This document shows positions 16,268 through 24,920 of a DNA stretch of 38,734 nt, in pieces. Below the pieces are notes generated by a model. The model made no database searches. It worked only from the letters and a program-made list of their open reading frames with translations, and had not been told where the DNA came from. The number at the start of each line of letters is the position of its first letter. The stretch's first letter is position 1. The position numbers were made by a program, and so were the translations under genes. This DNA comes from Ignavibacteria bacterium (GTDB lineage Bacteria; Bacteroidota; Ignavibacteria; UBA10030): positions 1 to 38,734 of the forward strand of contig VGVZ01000027.1 in the NCBI GenBank assembly GCA_016873805.1. The letters are read 5' to 3'.

Positions 16268-16297
16268 TTCATATTATTTCTTCTTAAACATTGTCAA
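16268..16297 (-). promoter_or_regulatory. probable promoter of the tetR-efflux operon
   Basis: On the minus strand TTGACA (16297-16292), an 18-bp spacer, then TATGAA (16273-16268). Transcription would start near 16261, placing the palindrome at 16220-16232 about 30 bp downstream, where a bound repressor could block elongation. Confidence 0.5.
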
Positions 16298-16407
16298 AAC
16301 AGCGGGGAGCACTCGGGGGGGAGGGGGAATGATAAGGCGCAGACAACCAAACATCGGTGCCTGCGCCGTGGAATTCGTGGGAGCCATACACTGACGGAAA
16401 GTGAACT

Positions 16408-16653
16408 CTAATGAGCGACTTCTTCTCCGTCGTCCCTGATGCAATTCATCGGGCAAAGCTCAATGGCCTTTCGTATGTCTGCCTCTTCGCTCGGATCGGA
16501 GGGTTGTTGGTACACAAAGTAATAGCTTGAATCGCTGCTATACATGAAGTTCTGGATGGCGTAGGAAAAACAGATGCCACATCCATCACACGCATCTGTC
16601 ACGTAGTACTTACCCGCTGCATTATCTTCAAGCCTCTTGCCGGTTGGCGACAT
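16408..16653 (-). CDS. small [4Fe-4S] ferredoxin
   Basis: 81 residues, ATG 16653 with AAGGAG nine bases upstream. Cysteines lie at 22, 25 and 28 (CDGCGIC) and at 67 and 71 (CPMNC). CxxCxxC plus a distant CP is the ligand set of a single-cluster [4Fe-4S] ferredoxin; Cys71 is an extra residue. The segment YYFVYQQPSDPSEEADIRKA between them matches the insert of monocluster ferredoxins of anaerobes and delta-proteobacteria. It is a cytosolic electron carrier. It stands alone, with the tetR operon downstream on the same strand and the pspC gene divergent, so the partner is not indicated. Confidence 0.85.
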   Translation of the reverse strand: MSPTGKRLEDNAAGKYYVTDACDGCGICFSYAIQNFMYSSDSSYYFVYQQPSDPSEEADIRKAIELCPMNCIRDDGEEVAH

Positions 16654-17000
16654 CGCAATAATCTCCTTGTTGGATGATTTGGGAAGGGTAGGGCAACGTT
16701 TGTGCCATCGCGACTGACTCAGAAGCTCTCAAATCACTCAAAAAGGGGGAAAGGATCTTCGATCTATTCCCAGCGGTGAGATTTGTTCTCAATTGTAGAA
16801 AAGATGCACCACCTCGCGCTTCGAATTGATTTTTCGAATTGGGGAGGGTATACTGCAGGCGAAGGCGATCCGACGGGGCAGACAACATGATTGGGTATCT
16901 GGTCTCCGAAATTGGGCTGGGGGACAACACAATCCACGGGACTTCCCCTCGCCTGCAACATTTTTCCTCACACGACGTAGGCGAGCACAGGAGGTGACAC
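16654..17000. other. divergent intergenic region between ferredoxin and pspC-like genes
   Basis: The region holds a plus-strand promoter (16826-16854) and a 9-bp inverted repeat, TGCAGGCGA (16854-16862) and TCGCCTGCA (16949-16957), enclosing about 86 bp immediately before the pspC ribosome-binding site. No RNA family or coding frame is recognised. No clear promoter for the ferredoxin gene was found. Confidence 0.45.
16826..16854 (+). promoter_or_regulatory. probable promoter of the pspC-liaF-like operon
   Basis: TTGATT (16826-16831), 17-bp spacer, TATACT (16849-16854), five of six matches in the -10. The start of transcription would be near 16861, leaving a leader of about 140 nt before the ATG at 17001. 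Confidence 0.55.
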
Positions 17001-17426
17001 ATGCAAAAGAGACTTTATCGCTCGAAAAGAGACAAGATCATCGGCGGTGTAGCCGGCGGTTTGGGCGAATACTTCGACATCGACCCGGTCATTATCCGGA
17101 TTATCTTTGTGGTGACGGGATTGATGGGGGGATCGGGGATCCTGGCCTACATCATCTGTTGGATCATCATTCCGCAGGAGACTTCCGCTGCCGCCACGAC
17201 TGCTGAAGCGCCGGTCCCGGCGGCTGAGTCGAGCGTTCCTCGGACGGAAGGTGAACCACAATATCCGCGGAGCCGCAATGTTCTTCCCGGCCTCATTCTG
17301 ATTGTGCTGGGAGGTCTGTTCCTCGCGAACAATCTGCTGCCGTATTTCCATTTCCGCGATTACTGGCCCATCATCCTGATTGCTATCGGCGTCGGGATTC
17401 TACTCAAATCCTCTTCACGAAAATAA
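17001..17426 (+). CDS. PspC-domain membrane protein with LiaF-type transmembrane tail
   Basis: 141 residues with an excellent Shine-Dalgarno (AGGAGGT, six bases before ATG). Residues 3-62 are a PspC domain: RLYRSKRDKIIGGVAGGLGE, then YFDIDPVIIRIIFV and a membrane helix ending CWIIIPQE. A Pro/Ala-rich linker follows, then a second membrane unit (NVLPGLILIVLGGLFLANNL and WPIILIAIGVGILLKSS) of the DUF5668/LiaF-TM type. PspC proteins sense or respond to envelope stress. The next gene, 19 bp downstream, carries the same membrane unit plus an extracytoplasmic domain, so the two probably act together. Confidence 0.88.
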   Translation: MQKRLYRSKRDKIIGGVAGGLGEYFDIDPVIIRIIFVVTGLMGGSGILAYIICWIIIPQETSAAATTAEAPVPAAESSVPRTEGEPQYPRSRNVLPGLILIVLGGLFLANNLLPYFHFRDYWPIILIAIGVGILLKSSSRK

Positions 17427-17445
17427 ATGAGGAAGTGACAAGGCG

Positions 17446-18348
17446 ATGAATACCGGTCGTGTGTTTTGGGGAGTCTTGCTTCTCGTCGTTGGGGGACTTT
17501 TCCTTCTGAGCAATCTTGGATGGTACTATCCAAATTGGTCTGGAATCTGGAGACTCTGGCCTGTGGTGCTTGTTCTTTGGGGTATTTCCGCGCTCGTCCC
17601 GAACCGAAATATCAAGTGGATCATCGCCGCGTGCATGGCGATCCTGCTCGGGATGATTCTCTTCTGGATATTTTCGTTTGGATGGATTGATTCGGAAAGA
17701 TCATTCGTGCGAGGAGAGACCAGTATCCAGCACTTGAACCAACCATACAGCTCCGATATCCAGAAAGCAGTTCTTCACGTCGAGGCGGGAGCAACGCGGA
17801 TTGAGCTGGATGGCACGACTTCCGATTTGGTTGAAATGGAAGCGAGATCCCAATTCGGGGAGTATGACCTCACAACCACCCGGGAAGGGGGGGCTACTCG
17901 AGTAGGCGTGTCATTTCATCCTGACCGTGTCCAGTGGGGATTTGGATCGATGCGGCGGAGCTATGCCCGCCTGAAGCTGCACCCCGAGGTGACATGGGAT
18001 CTCGGGATGAAGATCGGAGCGGCCAGGGCGGACCTTGATTTCTCGCCGTTCAAGACGGAGCGAATTCACATAGAAGCAGGTGCCACTTCGATTCGTCTTC
18101 GCCTGGGAGATCGCTCGCCCGAGACGTCTGTGGAGATCGATGCGGGTGTGACAGCCGTCGTGATCGAAATCCCGACCGGTGTCGGGTGTCGCGTGCACGC
18201 CCATGCGCCGCTCAGCAAGAAGTCTTTCCGGGGTTTGCAGAAACTAGGGGACGGCCGCTATGAATCCGGCAACTATGACGAAGCGGCGAAAAAAATCAAC
18301 ATCGAAATCGATGCAGGAGTGTCGAAACTCGTTGTGAAGCAATACTAG
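17446..18348 (+). CDS. LiaF-like membrane protein (DUF5668 plus LiaF/DUF2154-type C-terminal domain)
   Basis: 300 residues. The N-terminal ~85 residues form paired hydrophobic segments (VFWGVLLLVVGGLFLLSNLG; WPVVLVLWGISALVP; MAILLGMILFWIFSFGW). The remainder is a beta-helix-like region with repeating short motifs VEAGATRIELDG, IEAGATSIRLRLGD, IDAGVTAVVIEI and IDAGVSKLVVKQY, characteristic of LiaF/cell-wall-active-antibiotic response proteins. Homologues restrain or tune two-component responses to wall-active agents, but no sensor kinase is adjacent. It is 19 bp after the pspC-like gene and probably co-transcribed. Confidence 0.85.
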   Translation: MNTGRVFWGVLLLVVGGLFLLSNLGWYYPNWSGIWRLWPVVLVLWGISALVPNRNIKWIIAACMAILLGMILFWIFSFGWIDSERSFVRGETSIQHLNQPYSSDIQKAVLHVEAGATRIELDGTTSDLVEMEARSQFGEYDLTTTREGGATRVGVSFHPDRVQWGFGSMRRSYARLKLHPEVTWDLGMKIGAARADLDFSPFKTERIHIEAGATSIRLRLGDRSPETSVEIDAGVTAVVIEIPTGVGCRVHAHAPLSKKSFRGLQKLGDGRYESGNYDEAAKKINIEIDAGVSKLVVKQY

Positions 18349-18382
18349 CCCCTACCTTCGAGACCTGTCCTCCCTTCACATT

Positions 18383-18414
18383 CGCTGTTTTCAACGATTG
18401 TACAATCTACAGCG
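18383..18414. other. nested palindrome after the liaF-like gene
   Basis: CGCTG (18383-18387) and CAGCG (18410-18414) flank a perfect 12-bp palindrome, GATTGTACAATC (18396-18407). There is no T tract, so it is not a standard terminator; it could be a binding site or transcript-end hairpin. Confidence 0.4.
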
Positions 18415-18528
18415 CACGAACAGTGGAATTCCTTTGCTTTCGCTGAAAACGTGTGTGTTTGATGGAATGTGATTTGCATCAGGACAGGGAGTCAGCCCCG
18501 GGTCACCCTCCCAGACCCGCATGACAAC

Positions 18529-18559
18529 GGGGCGAGGACTCCCGATCTCTCCTCGCCCC
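18529..18559. terminator. GC-rich hairpin between convergent genes
   Basis: GGGGCGAGGA (18529-18538) and TCCTCGCCCC (18550-18559), a 10-bp perfect stem with an 11-nt loop, placed between the convergent liaF-like gene and the esterase gene. It lacks a T run on either side, so termination would be non-canonical. Confidence 0.4.
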
Positions 18560-18594
18560 ACCTCCCTAACAGAGATACCCCCTCCGATTTTTCC

Positions 18595-19677
18595 CTATTC
18601 ATACATCCAGGTCAGCGACAACGTCCTCAGCATCCGCAAATACCGATACGAGAGCTTGTCGACATGGTCACCGCGATAAATGTAGTAGGTTGGTCCGATC
18701 CCGTATCGGGCAAGCTCCCGAACAAAATCTTCTGTCCCAAGCGTTGTCTCGTCGTGGCCATGATCGATGTAGATTCGCTCGAGCGTCTTAAGCTGACGCT
18801 GGTAGCGGGCGACGAGTCCGAGCGGATCATCGTCATACCAAAGAGTCCAGATGGGATCGTCTTCATCCACTTCCGGTGCTTCGAACGGAAGATTCAAGTA
18901 GAGGGGTGGTTTGGAGAGATTTGGCGAGAAAGCCGCCGCCTTCGCGTATGCCGCCACAAGTGTCCAGTTCTTTTCATACGGATGCATCTCAATCAACTGC
19001 TCGATCGTCTTCGGCTTTCGATGATTGCGAAGCGCGTTCCGGTAGATAGACTTGCGGTAACGGATGGACATGGGACTGCCGCTCAGACTTCCCACTTGAC
19101 CAAATACGTCGGAGTACTTCATCGCGAGCTTGATCGCTCCATGGCCGCCCATTGAGAACCCGGCAACTGCAAGAAACTGTCTTGCACTCTTTGTTCGGTA
19201 CAGACTGTCCACGGTCGCAACGATTTCTTCTCCGATGTACTTCTCGAAATTCCCGATCGTGGGGGAATGTGCATAGTAGCTTCCGCCGAAGATTGTTGTC
19301 CCATCAACGGCTACGAGAATCATGTCATCGAGTTTTTTGTTCTTCATGTGGTTGAACAACTCGATGAATAGAGGCAGGAAATCGAGGTGACCGTCTCTCC
19401 GCTTGCCCACTCCGTGGAGAAGGTACACAGCAGGGAATCGCTTCGAGAGATTTCGATAATAGGAAGGGGGGAGGAGAACCATCAGCTCGCGGCGGCTCGG
19501 ATCGGCGATAAGGTTTCCCGCGAGAGTGTTGCTCTCAAATTTCGTGAACCGAAGATTCTGCCCGAGCGGATGATTCCTCGTTTGGCCCAATGCCCCAGAT
19601 GGAAGGATCAAACACCCGAGGAAAAGAACAAACAAGGTCTGACGAAACCACGTGAGACGGTACATATTCAACCTCAT
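18595..19677 (-). CDS. secreted alpha/beta-hydrolase esterase (esterase D / S-formylglutathione hydrolase-like)
   Basis: 360 residues from ATG 19677, preceded by GGGGAGG; an in-frame ATG at 19665 also has GAGG at good spacing. A signal peptide (TLFVLFLGCLILPSGALGQ) precedes the domain. The family landmarks are VYLLHGVG (oxyanion region, about 85-91), GFSMGGHGA with nucleophile Ser175, an acidic stretch WYDDDPLG, and a late His in GDHVDK. The Tyr/His-rich ending and the HG...GxSMGG spacing fit esterase family PF00756 (also mycolyltransferases and ferulic acid esterases). It is probably periplasmic or secreted. Substrate unknown; the neighbouring tricorn-like gene on the same strand has its own terminator, so co-transcription is uncertain. 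Confidence 0.85.
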   Translation of the reverse strand: MRLNMYRLTWFRQTLFVLFLGCLILPSGALGQTRNHPLGQNLRFTKFESNTLAGNLIADPSRRELMVLLPPSYYRNLSKRFPAVYLLHGVGKRRDGHLDFLPLFIELFNHMKNKKLDDMILVAVDGTTIFGGSYYAHSPTIGNFEKYIGEEIVATVDSLYRTKSARQFLAVAGFSMGGHGAIKLAMKYSDVFGQVGSLSGSPMSIRYRKSIYRNALRNHRKPKTIEQLIEMHPYEKNWTLVAAYAKAAAFSPNLSKPPLYLNLPFEAPEVDEDDPIWTLWYDDDPLGLVARYQRQLKTLERIYIDHGHDETTLGTEDFVRELARYGIGPTYYIYRGDHVDKLSYRYLRMLRTLSLTWMYE

Positions 19678-19729
19678 TCCCTACCCTCCCCTTCTCTCGA
19701 TCTGAAGAAGTCGCACGTTCCCTTCATAT

Positions 19730-19763
19730 GAAAACAACGTCGGGCAATGAACCGCCCGACGTT
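19730..19763 (-). terminator. terminator of the tricorn-like protease gene
   Basis: AACGTCGGGC (19736-19745) and GCCCGACGTT (19754-19763), a perfect 10-bp stem with an 8-nt loop, followed on the minus strand by GTTTTC. It begins 13 bp after the stop codon. Confidence 0.8.
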
Positions 19764-19776
19764 GCGAAACTCCCGA

Positions 19777-22700
19777 TCACTTCCGCTTGTCAGGATATGG
19801 AGGCGGCGGAGCAAGCTTTGTGGGGTTCTTCTTCAACGCATCGAGAATCTCCGTGACTGCCCGATCCAACTGCTGATCCATCCCCTCGTATTCCTTTGCC
19901 GGATCGTTCTCGACCACAATGTCGGGATCAACGCCATATCCCTCCATGATCCATTCCTTCCCTTCAATATCGTAGCGGGAGAACTCGGGTCGATTCAAAA
20001 ATCCGCCGTCGAGCAACGGGAGTGGTCCGCGGATACCGACAACGCCTCCCCACGATCGCTTTCCGATCACCGGTCCGAGCTTGTAGTGCTTGAACCGATA
20101 GGCGAAGATGTCGCCGTCGGACATGGAGAACTCGTCGATCAACGCCACCTTCGGACCCAAGACCATCCCCCCCGGATTGAGATTTGGTGCTCCGTTGCGG
20201 GCGATATCGATCATCGCTAACTCTCGGCGCAATCGCTCAATGATCATCGGTGAGACGTTTCCTCCGCCGTTCCCACGCACATCGATAATCAATCCCTCTT
20301 TTCGAAGCTGGGGATAGTAATACTTCGCAAATTCGTTCAGTCCTGAGACACCCATATCGGGGATGTGGACGTATCCAATTTTCCCGTCGGTTGCCTTGCT
20401 GACCTTCTCCAGGTTCTTTTCGACCCAGTGAAAATAGTAGAGCGATTGTTCGTTGCTGATCGGGACGACCACGACGTCCCGGCCTCCCGCCGTCTGCGGT
20501 TTGGCATTGACGGTGAGAGTGACCTGCTTGTCTGCCTTTCCGATTAGCGCCGCAAAGAGGTTGGTCATTTCATTGGCAGGCTTGCCATCGATGGCGATGA
20601 TATACTCACTGGCCTTCACGTCCACGCCGATTTCCGTCAACGGTGAGCGAAGGTTTCTGTCCCAGTTCTGTCCTCTCAAGATTTCGGCAATTTGGTAGTA
20701 GCGGCTTGCCGGGTCACGAACCACCTTTGCACCAAGCAGTCCAAGCTGGATACGCTCCGGCTTCGGATAGTCTCCGCCTCCGACGTACGCGTGACCGGCG
20801 TTGAGTTCTCCCACCAGTTCGCCCATCACGTAGGTCAGGTCGGCACGATGCTGCACATGCTCGAGCAACGGCTCATAGAGCGAACGCATCTTCGCCCAAT
20901 CGACCTTGTGCAAGTTCGGATCGTAGAAGAAGTCTCGCATCTGGCGCCAGACTTCATGATACATCTGTTTCCATTCTGCGCGACGATCGAGCGAAACCTT
21001 CAAATCGGAGAGGTTCAACTTCTCCTTGATGTCGAGTTTTGCAGATGGAAGATCGATGATGGCGTAGCTCCCATCCTGACCCACGAGCATCTTCTTTCCG
21101 TCAGTGGAGATTTCGTAGCCATTGATGTTCCCCAGCTCCGTTTCCTTCTGCTTGTCGAGCTCATAGAGCATCAGCTTCGATTTATCATCCTTGGAGCCGC
21201 GACGCATATAGTAGAGTTTGTCGCCGACCGATTGAATGTTCCAATAACCTGCTCCATCGATCGGGAGAACCGTGATGCGATCTTTCAGTCCATCGGCATC
21301 GACTTTGACGGTGACGGTCGATGGTGTTTCCTTTGCTGCCTTGGGATCAGGCTCCTTCTTCGGCGGTTCTTTCTTTTCCTCTTTTGCCTTCACCTCGTCA
21401 CTCTTCGGTGTGAAGGGAGATTTCGTCGACTTGTCCAACGTGACGAGATATATTTTCGACATGTCGGTGTACGCGTGATTCCACTCAATCTGGCTGTAGA
21501 CCGGATTCAAGGTTCGGCTCGATACGAAGAAGAGAAACTTGCCGTCAGCGCTGAAAGAGGGATTCGTGGAAGAAAACCAACCATCGGTCACCGGAATGGT
21601 CTGCTTCGACTCCAGCCCGTAGAGGTAAATCGTCGTCATCTGGAATTGCTCGGGTTTGGCGTACGTGATCCATTTGCTGTCGGGAGACCAGTCAAATGAA
21701 GAGATCTCCCACTGCACAGCCTCGACGACCATGGTGGTTTTCTTGGAATCGACGTCCACGTAGTTCAGTCGTTGCTTCTTGTCTGTCCAGGCAATCTTCC
21801 TGCTATCGGGGGACCAAAGGATCTGATACTTGTAGGTGTCGCCGCCGGTGGTCAGTTGGATCTGCTTGCCGCTTCCGTTCTGGGACACGAGAGAGATCTC
21901 GTCCTCGCCTGATGCGTCGGAAACATACGCGATCCATTTTCCGTCAGGTGACCACTTTGAATTGCGCTCATGGACCCCCGGTGTTCCGGTGATGTTGCGT
22001 GTTGCACCGTGCTTTGCCGGTACGGTGAAGACATCGCCTCGGGCGCCGAACAACGCGCGATTGCCATCCGGTGAGATTTCATAGTTTGTCACGCTCTTGC
22101 TGACATCAATGAGGCCGCCGCGACCGACGGCGAAGTCCTCATTGATCGAGACCGTAACTTTCTGAACGTTCTCGGTGGCAAGGTCAAGCGTGTACAGGTA
22201 CCCCCCGTTCTCTATGACGATCGATTTGTCGCCGACCGAGGGAAACTTGACATCAAATTCGGTGAACAATGTAACCTGCCTGGTCTGTTTTGTGTTGAAA
22301 TCGTAGGAAAAAATGTTCATGCGACGATTGTCATCTCGATCCGAAACAAAATAGATCTTCGATCCGGCCCACATCGGAATGATATCCTGGGCGACATTAT
22401 CGGTGATCTTGATTGTCTCTTTCGTGTCGAAATCGTAAACCGATATCTCGTCGGCCTGACCGCCGCGGTATCGTTTCCAGGTTCGGAACTCGCGGAAGAT
22501 TTGGTTGTAGGCAAGTTTCTTGCCGTCAGGAGAGAATGAGGCAAAGCCGCCTCGCGGAAGGGGGAGCTGCTGTGGCAGACCCCCGTCAAGAGAGACAAGG
22601 AACAGCTGTCCTTTCATGCTATTTGGTTCGTTGACGCGGGAGCGGTAGAGAACCGTCTTGTTGTCTTTCCAGCCCATCACGAGGTTGTTCGGACCCATAC

Positions 22701-23043
22701 GGTCTGATACATCATCGCGGTCGAGTGTTGCCGTGTAGGTAAGCCTCTTGGGGATTCCCCCCTCAGAGGGCATGACATAGACCTCGGTGTTGCCGTCGTA
22801 CTGACCGGTGAAGGCGATGTTCTTTCCATCCGGCGAGAATCGGGCGAACATCTCAAATCCATCGTGATTGGTCAGCTTGCGTGCAACGCCGCCATTCGTA
22901 CCGACAGTATACAGATCACCCGCGTACGTGAAGACGATTTGATTGCCGTGAATTGTGGGAAACCGCAGCAGACGAGTCTCGTTGTTGGCATAGACTGCGG
23001 CGGCTATCAGCAACGACAGAAGAAGAGAGAAGAGTGTTTTCAT
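19777..23043 (-). CDS. tricorn-like S41 protease with TolB-type propellers and PDZ domain
   Basis: 1088 residues. The start ATG has AGGAG eight bases upstream and a signal peptide follows (TLFSLLLSLLIAAAVYA). Residues ~25-550 contain WD40/TolB-like propeller repeats with the FSPDGKNIAF / WSPDGKWIAYVSD pattern. A Lys/Glu/Pro-rich linker follows near 560, then the tricorn C1 region (MYHEVWRQMRDFFYDPNLH), a PDZ-like part (LTEIGVDVKASEYIIAIDGK) and the S41 catalytic domain (IDVRGNGGGN, then DEFSMSDGD with the probable nucleophile Ser near 975). Full length for bacterial tricorn homologues. It probably degrades peptides in the periplasm. It appears monocistronic, bounded by its own terminator. Confidence 0.92.
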   Translation of the reverse strand: MKTLFSLLLSLLIAAAVYANNETRLLRFPTIHGNQIVFTYAGDLYTVGTNGGVARKLTNHDGFEMFARFSPDGKNIAFTGQYDGNTEVYVMPSEGGIPKRLTYTATLDRDDVSDRMGPNNLVMGWKDNKTVLYRSRVNEPNSMKGQLFLVSLDGGLPQQLPLPRGGFASFSPDGKKLAYNQIFREFRTWKRYRGGQADEISVYDFDTKETIKITDNVAQDIIPMWAGSKIYFVSDRDDNRRMNIFSYDFNTKQTRQVTLFTEFDVKFPSVGDKSIVIENGGYLYTLDLATENVQKVTVSINEDFAVGRGGLIDVSKSVTNYEISPDGNRALFGARGDVFTVPAKHGATRNITGTPGVHERNSKWSPDGKWIAYVSDASGEDEISLVSQNGSGKQIQLTTGGDTYKYQILWSPDSRKIAWTDKKQRLNYVDVDSKKTTMVVEAVQWEISSFDWSPDSKWITYAKPEQFQMTTIYLYGLESKQTIPVTDGWFSSTNPSFSADGKFLFFVSSRTLNPVYSQIEWNHAYTDMSKIYLVTLDKSTKSPFTPKSDEVKAKEEKKEPPKKEPDPKAAKETPSTVTVKVDADGLKDRITVLPIDGAGYWNIQSVGDKLYYMRRGSKDDKSKLMLYELDKQKETELGNINGYEISTDGKKMLVGQDGSYAIIDLPSAKLDIKEKLNLSDLKVSLDRRAEWKQMYHEVWRQMRDFFYDPNLHKVDWAKMRSLYEPLLEHVQHRADLTYVMGELVGELNAGHAYVGGGDYPKPERIQLGLLGAKVVRDPASRYYQIAEILRGQNWDRNLRSPLTEIGVDVKASEYIIAIDGKPANEMTNLFAALIGKADKQVTLTVNAKPQTAGGRDVVVVPISNEQSLYYFHWVEKNLEKVSKATDGKIGYVHIPDMGVSGLNEFAKYYYPQLRKEGLIIDVRGNGGGNVSPMIIERLRRELAMIDIARNGAPNLNPGGMVLGPKVALIDEFSMSDGDIFAYRFKHYKLGPVIGKRSWGGVVGIRGPLPLLDGGFLNRPEFSRYDIEGKEWIMEGYGVDPDIVVENDPAKEYEGMDQQLDRAVTEILDALKKNPTKLAPPPPYPDKRK

Positions 23044-23162
23044 GAGATCTGCTCCTGGATGAAGTGAGGTCGGTGATTTTCAGCGTACTCCCAAAACTAA
23101 CGAAACAAATGCAGAAATGTTGCGGACATTCGCGGGAACCCGATAGTCCAACGATCTGCGAC

Positions 23163-23193
23163 AAAAGAAAAATCCCGATCAGCGACCGGGATT
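23163..23193 (-). terminator. terminator of the pnt operon
   Basis: AATCCCG (23171-23177) and CGGGATT (23187-23193), 7-bp stem; on the minus strand it runs into TTTTTCTTTTG. It lies 26 bp after the pntB stop. Confidence 0.8.
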
Positions 23194-23218
23194 CTTCATG
23201 TGTATACACAGCCTGGAT

Positions 23219-24598
23219 CTACTTCTTCAACAGCTGCACAAGCTTCGTGATGGTTGCCTTGGCATCGCCGAAAACCATCATCGTCTTCTTGTCGTAGAAG
23301 AGTTCGTTGTCCTCGCCGGCGAATCCCGGATTCAGACTCCGCTTGCACACCATGACGGTGCGCGCATGATCGACATTGAGGATCGGCATGCCGTAGAGAG
23401 GGCTCTCTTTCTTATAACGTGCAGCCGGGTTCACGACGTCGTTTGCTCCGAGCACGAGCGCCACATCGGTGTTCTTGAAATCGTCGTTGATTTGATCCAT
23501 CTCGAGGAGAATATCGTACGGCGCGTTTGCCTCGGCGAGCAGCACATTCATGTGACCGGGCATACGGCCGGCAACGGGGTGAATGGCATAGCGTGCGTCA
23601 ATTCCCTTGGCGTGCAGAATGTTCACCATCTCCTGAAGCACGTGCTGTGCCTGTGCCACGGCGAGTCCGTAGCCGGGAACAATGATCACGGATTGGGCAT
23701 TTTCGAGGATGAAGGCCGCATCATCGGCCGTGTACCGAACCACCGTTCGCTGTTCGGACGTCGTTGCTCCCGCCTCATACTCCGCCCCGACTCCGGCAAA
23801 AAGGACATTTGCGAGTGATCGGTTCATCGCTTTGCACATGATATCGGTCAGGATGATTCCGGATGCCCCGACAAGGGTTCCGCTGACGATTAGCACATTG
23901 TTGCCGAGGACGAATCCTGTCGCAGCCGCTGCCATTCCGGAATACGAGTTTAACAATGAGATCACCACCGGCATGTCGGCACCGCCGATGGGGATAACGC
24001 TCGTCACGCCGAGAACCGCAGAGACGAACACAATGATAGGCAGGAGGTACCAGAGACTCGGATCCATGATGAAAAATGAACCCATCACGAGGACTGCGAC
24101 AAGCATCAGGGCGTTGATCTGCTTCTGGAATGGATAGAGAATCGGAGCGCTGGTCATCACGCCCTGGAGTTTTGCTGCGGCAATGACACTCCCCGTGAGC
24201 GTAACGGTGCCGATCAGAAGGGAGAGAATCAATGCGATCCAGGCGTGTATCGCCATATCGGGTCCCCCCGCGGCGAATCTCATGTATTCCGCGTACGCAA
24301 CCAAGGCCGAGGCCGCGCCGCCGAATCCATTGAGGAGTCCCACCATCTGAGGCATGGAGGTCATTTGAACCTTGCGGGCGAGGAACGCACCAATCGCGCC
24401 GCCGACCACAAGGCCGACCACAATATATGTGAAGTCAATGATTACCTGGTCGGTAAGGGTGACGACGACGGCGATGAGCATGCCGAGAGCACCCAACATA
24501 TTTCCGCGACGAGCCGTCTTGGGTGAGCTAAGGAGCTTCAAACCCATGATGAAGAGAACTGCCGCGACGAGATACGCTATAGCTGATAACACATTCAT
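23219..24598 (-). CDS. pntB: NAD(P) transhydrogenase subunit beta
   Basis: 459 residues. The N-terminal ~270 residues are hydrophobic with many membrane helices (domain II), for example GLVVGGAIGAFLARKVQMTS and GGAASALVAYAEYMRF. The C-terminal NADP-binding domain III begins near 300 with IIVPGYGLAVAQAQHVLQEM, followed by HPVAGRMPGHMNVLLAEA, LVLGANDVVNPAA and the KRSLNPGFAG loop, all hallmarks of PntB. The complex couples hydride transfer between NADH and NADP to proton translocation across the inner membrane. Gene order alpha-catalytic, alpha-membrane, beta on the minus strand matches the three-subunit form known from Rhodospirillum. Confidence 0.96.
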   Translation of the reverse strand: MNVLSAIAYLVAAVLFIMGLKLLSSPKTARRGNMLGALGMLIAVVVTLTDQVIIDFTYIVVGLVVGGAIGAFLARKVQMTSMPQMVGLLNGFGGAASALVAYAEYMRFAAGGPDMAIHAWIALILSLLIGTVTLTGSVIAAAKLQGVMTSAPILYPFQKQINALMLVAVLVMGSFFIMDPSLWYLLPIIVFVSAVLGVTSVIPIGGADMPVVISLLNSYSGMAAAATGFVLGNNVLIVSGTLVGASGIILTDIMCKAMNRSLANVLFAGVGAEYEAGATTSEQRTVVRYTADDAAFILENAQSVIIVPGYGLAVAQAQHVLQEMVNILHAKGIDARYAIHPVAGRMPGHMNVLLAEANAPYDILLEMDQINDDFKNTDVALVLGANDVVNPAARYKKESPLYGMPILNVDHARTVMVCKRSLNPGFAGEDNELFYDKKTMMVFGDAKATITKLVQLLKK

Positions 24599-24610
24599 AG
24601 TCTGAAGTCC

Positions 24611-24910
24611 CTATTTTGCTGGTTTCGTCGTGTCTTTCTTGAACATGCCAAGCATCCTGTCAGTCACCATGAATCCTCCGATCACGTTGATCGTGGCAAC
24701 GATCACAGCGATCATGCCGAGGATCACGCTGATCCCCCCATGTCCCTCGCCGGCGGCAATCAACGAACCGACAAGCGTAATGCCGGAAATGGCATTCGAT
24801 CCGGACATGAGAGGCGTGTGGAGGAGAGGTGGTACTTTGCTGATCACTTCGAACCCAACAAAGATGGCGAGCACGAAGACGTAGATCGACATCATCAACA
24901 TAACATCCAT
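24611..24910 (-). CDS. pntAB: NAD(P) transhydrogenase subunit alpha, membrane part
   Basis: 99 residues with AAGGAG six bases before ATG. Three or four membrane helices are visible: MMSIYVFVLAIFVGFEVISK, HTPLMSGSNAISGITLVGSL and VILGMIAVIVATINVIGGFM. The motif P-P-L-L-H-T-P-L-M-S-G-(S/T)-N-A-I-S-G is diagnostic of the domain II helices of PntA. In enterobacteria this is fused to the catalytic alpha domain; here it is a separate subunit between pntAA and pntB with gaps of about 10 bp. Confidence 0.95.
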   Translation of the reverse strand: MDVMLMMSIYVFVLAIFVGFEVISKVPPLLHTPLMSGSNAISGITLVGSLIAAGEGHGGISVILGMIAVIVATINVIGGFMVTDRMLGMFKKDTTKPAK

Positions 24911-24920
24911 GGTATTCTCC

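Noticed and set aside
16336-16367. GGCGCAG/CTGCGCC hairpin as terminator of the ferredoxin gene
   Set aside because: The stem is 7 bp with a long loop and no T tract follows on the minus strand.
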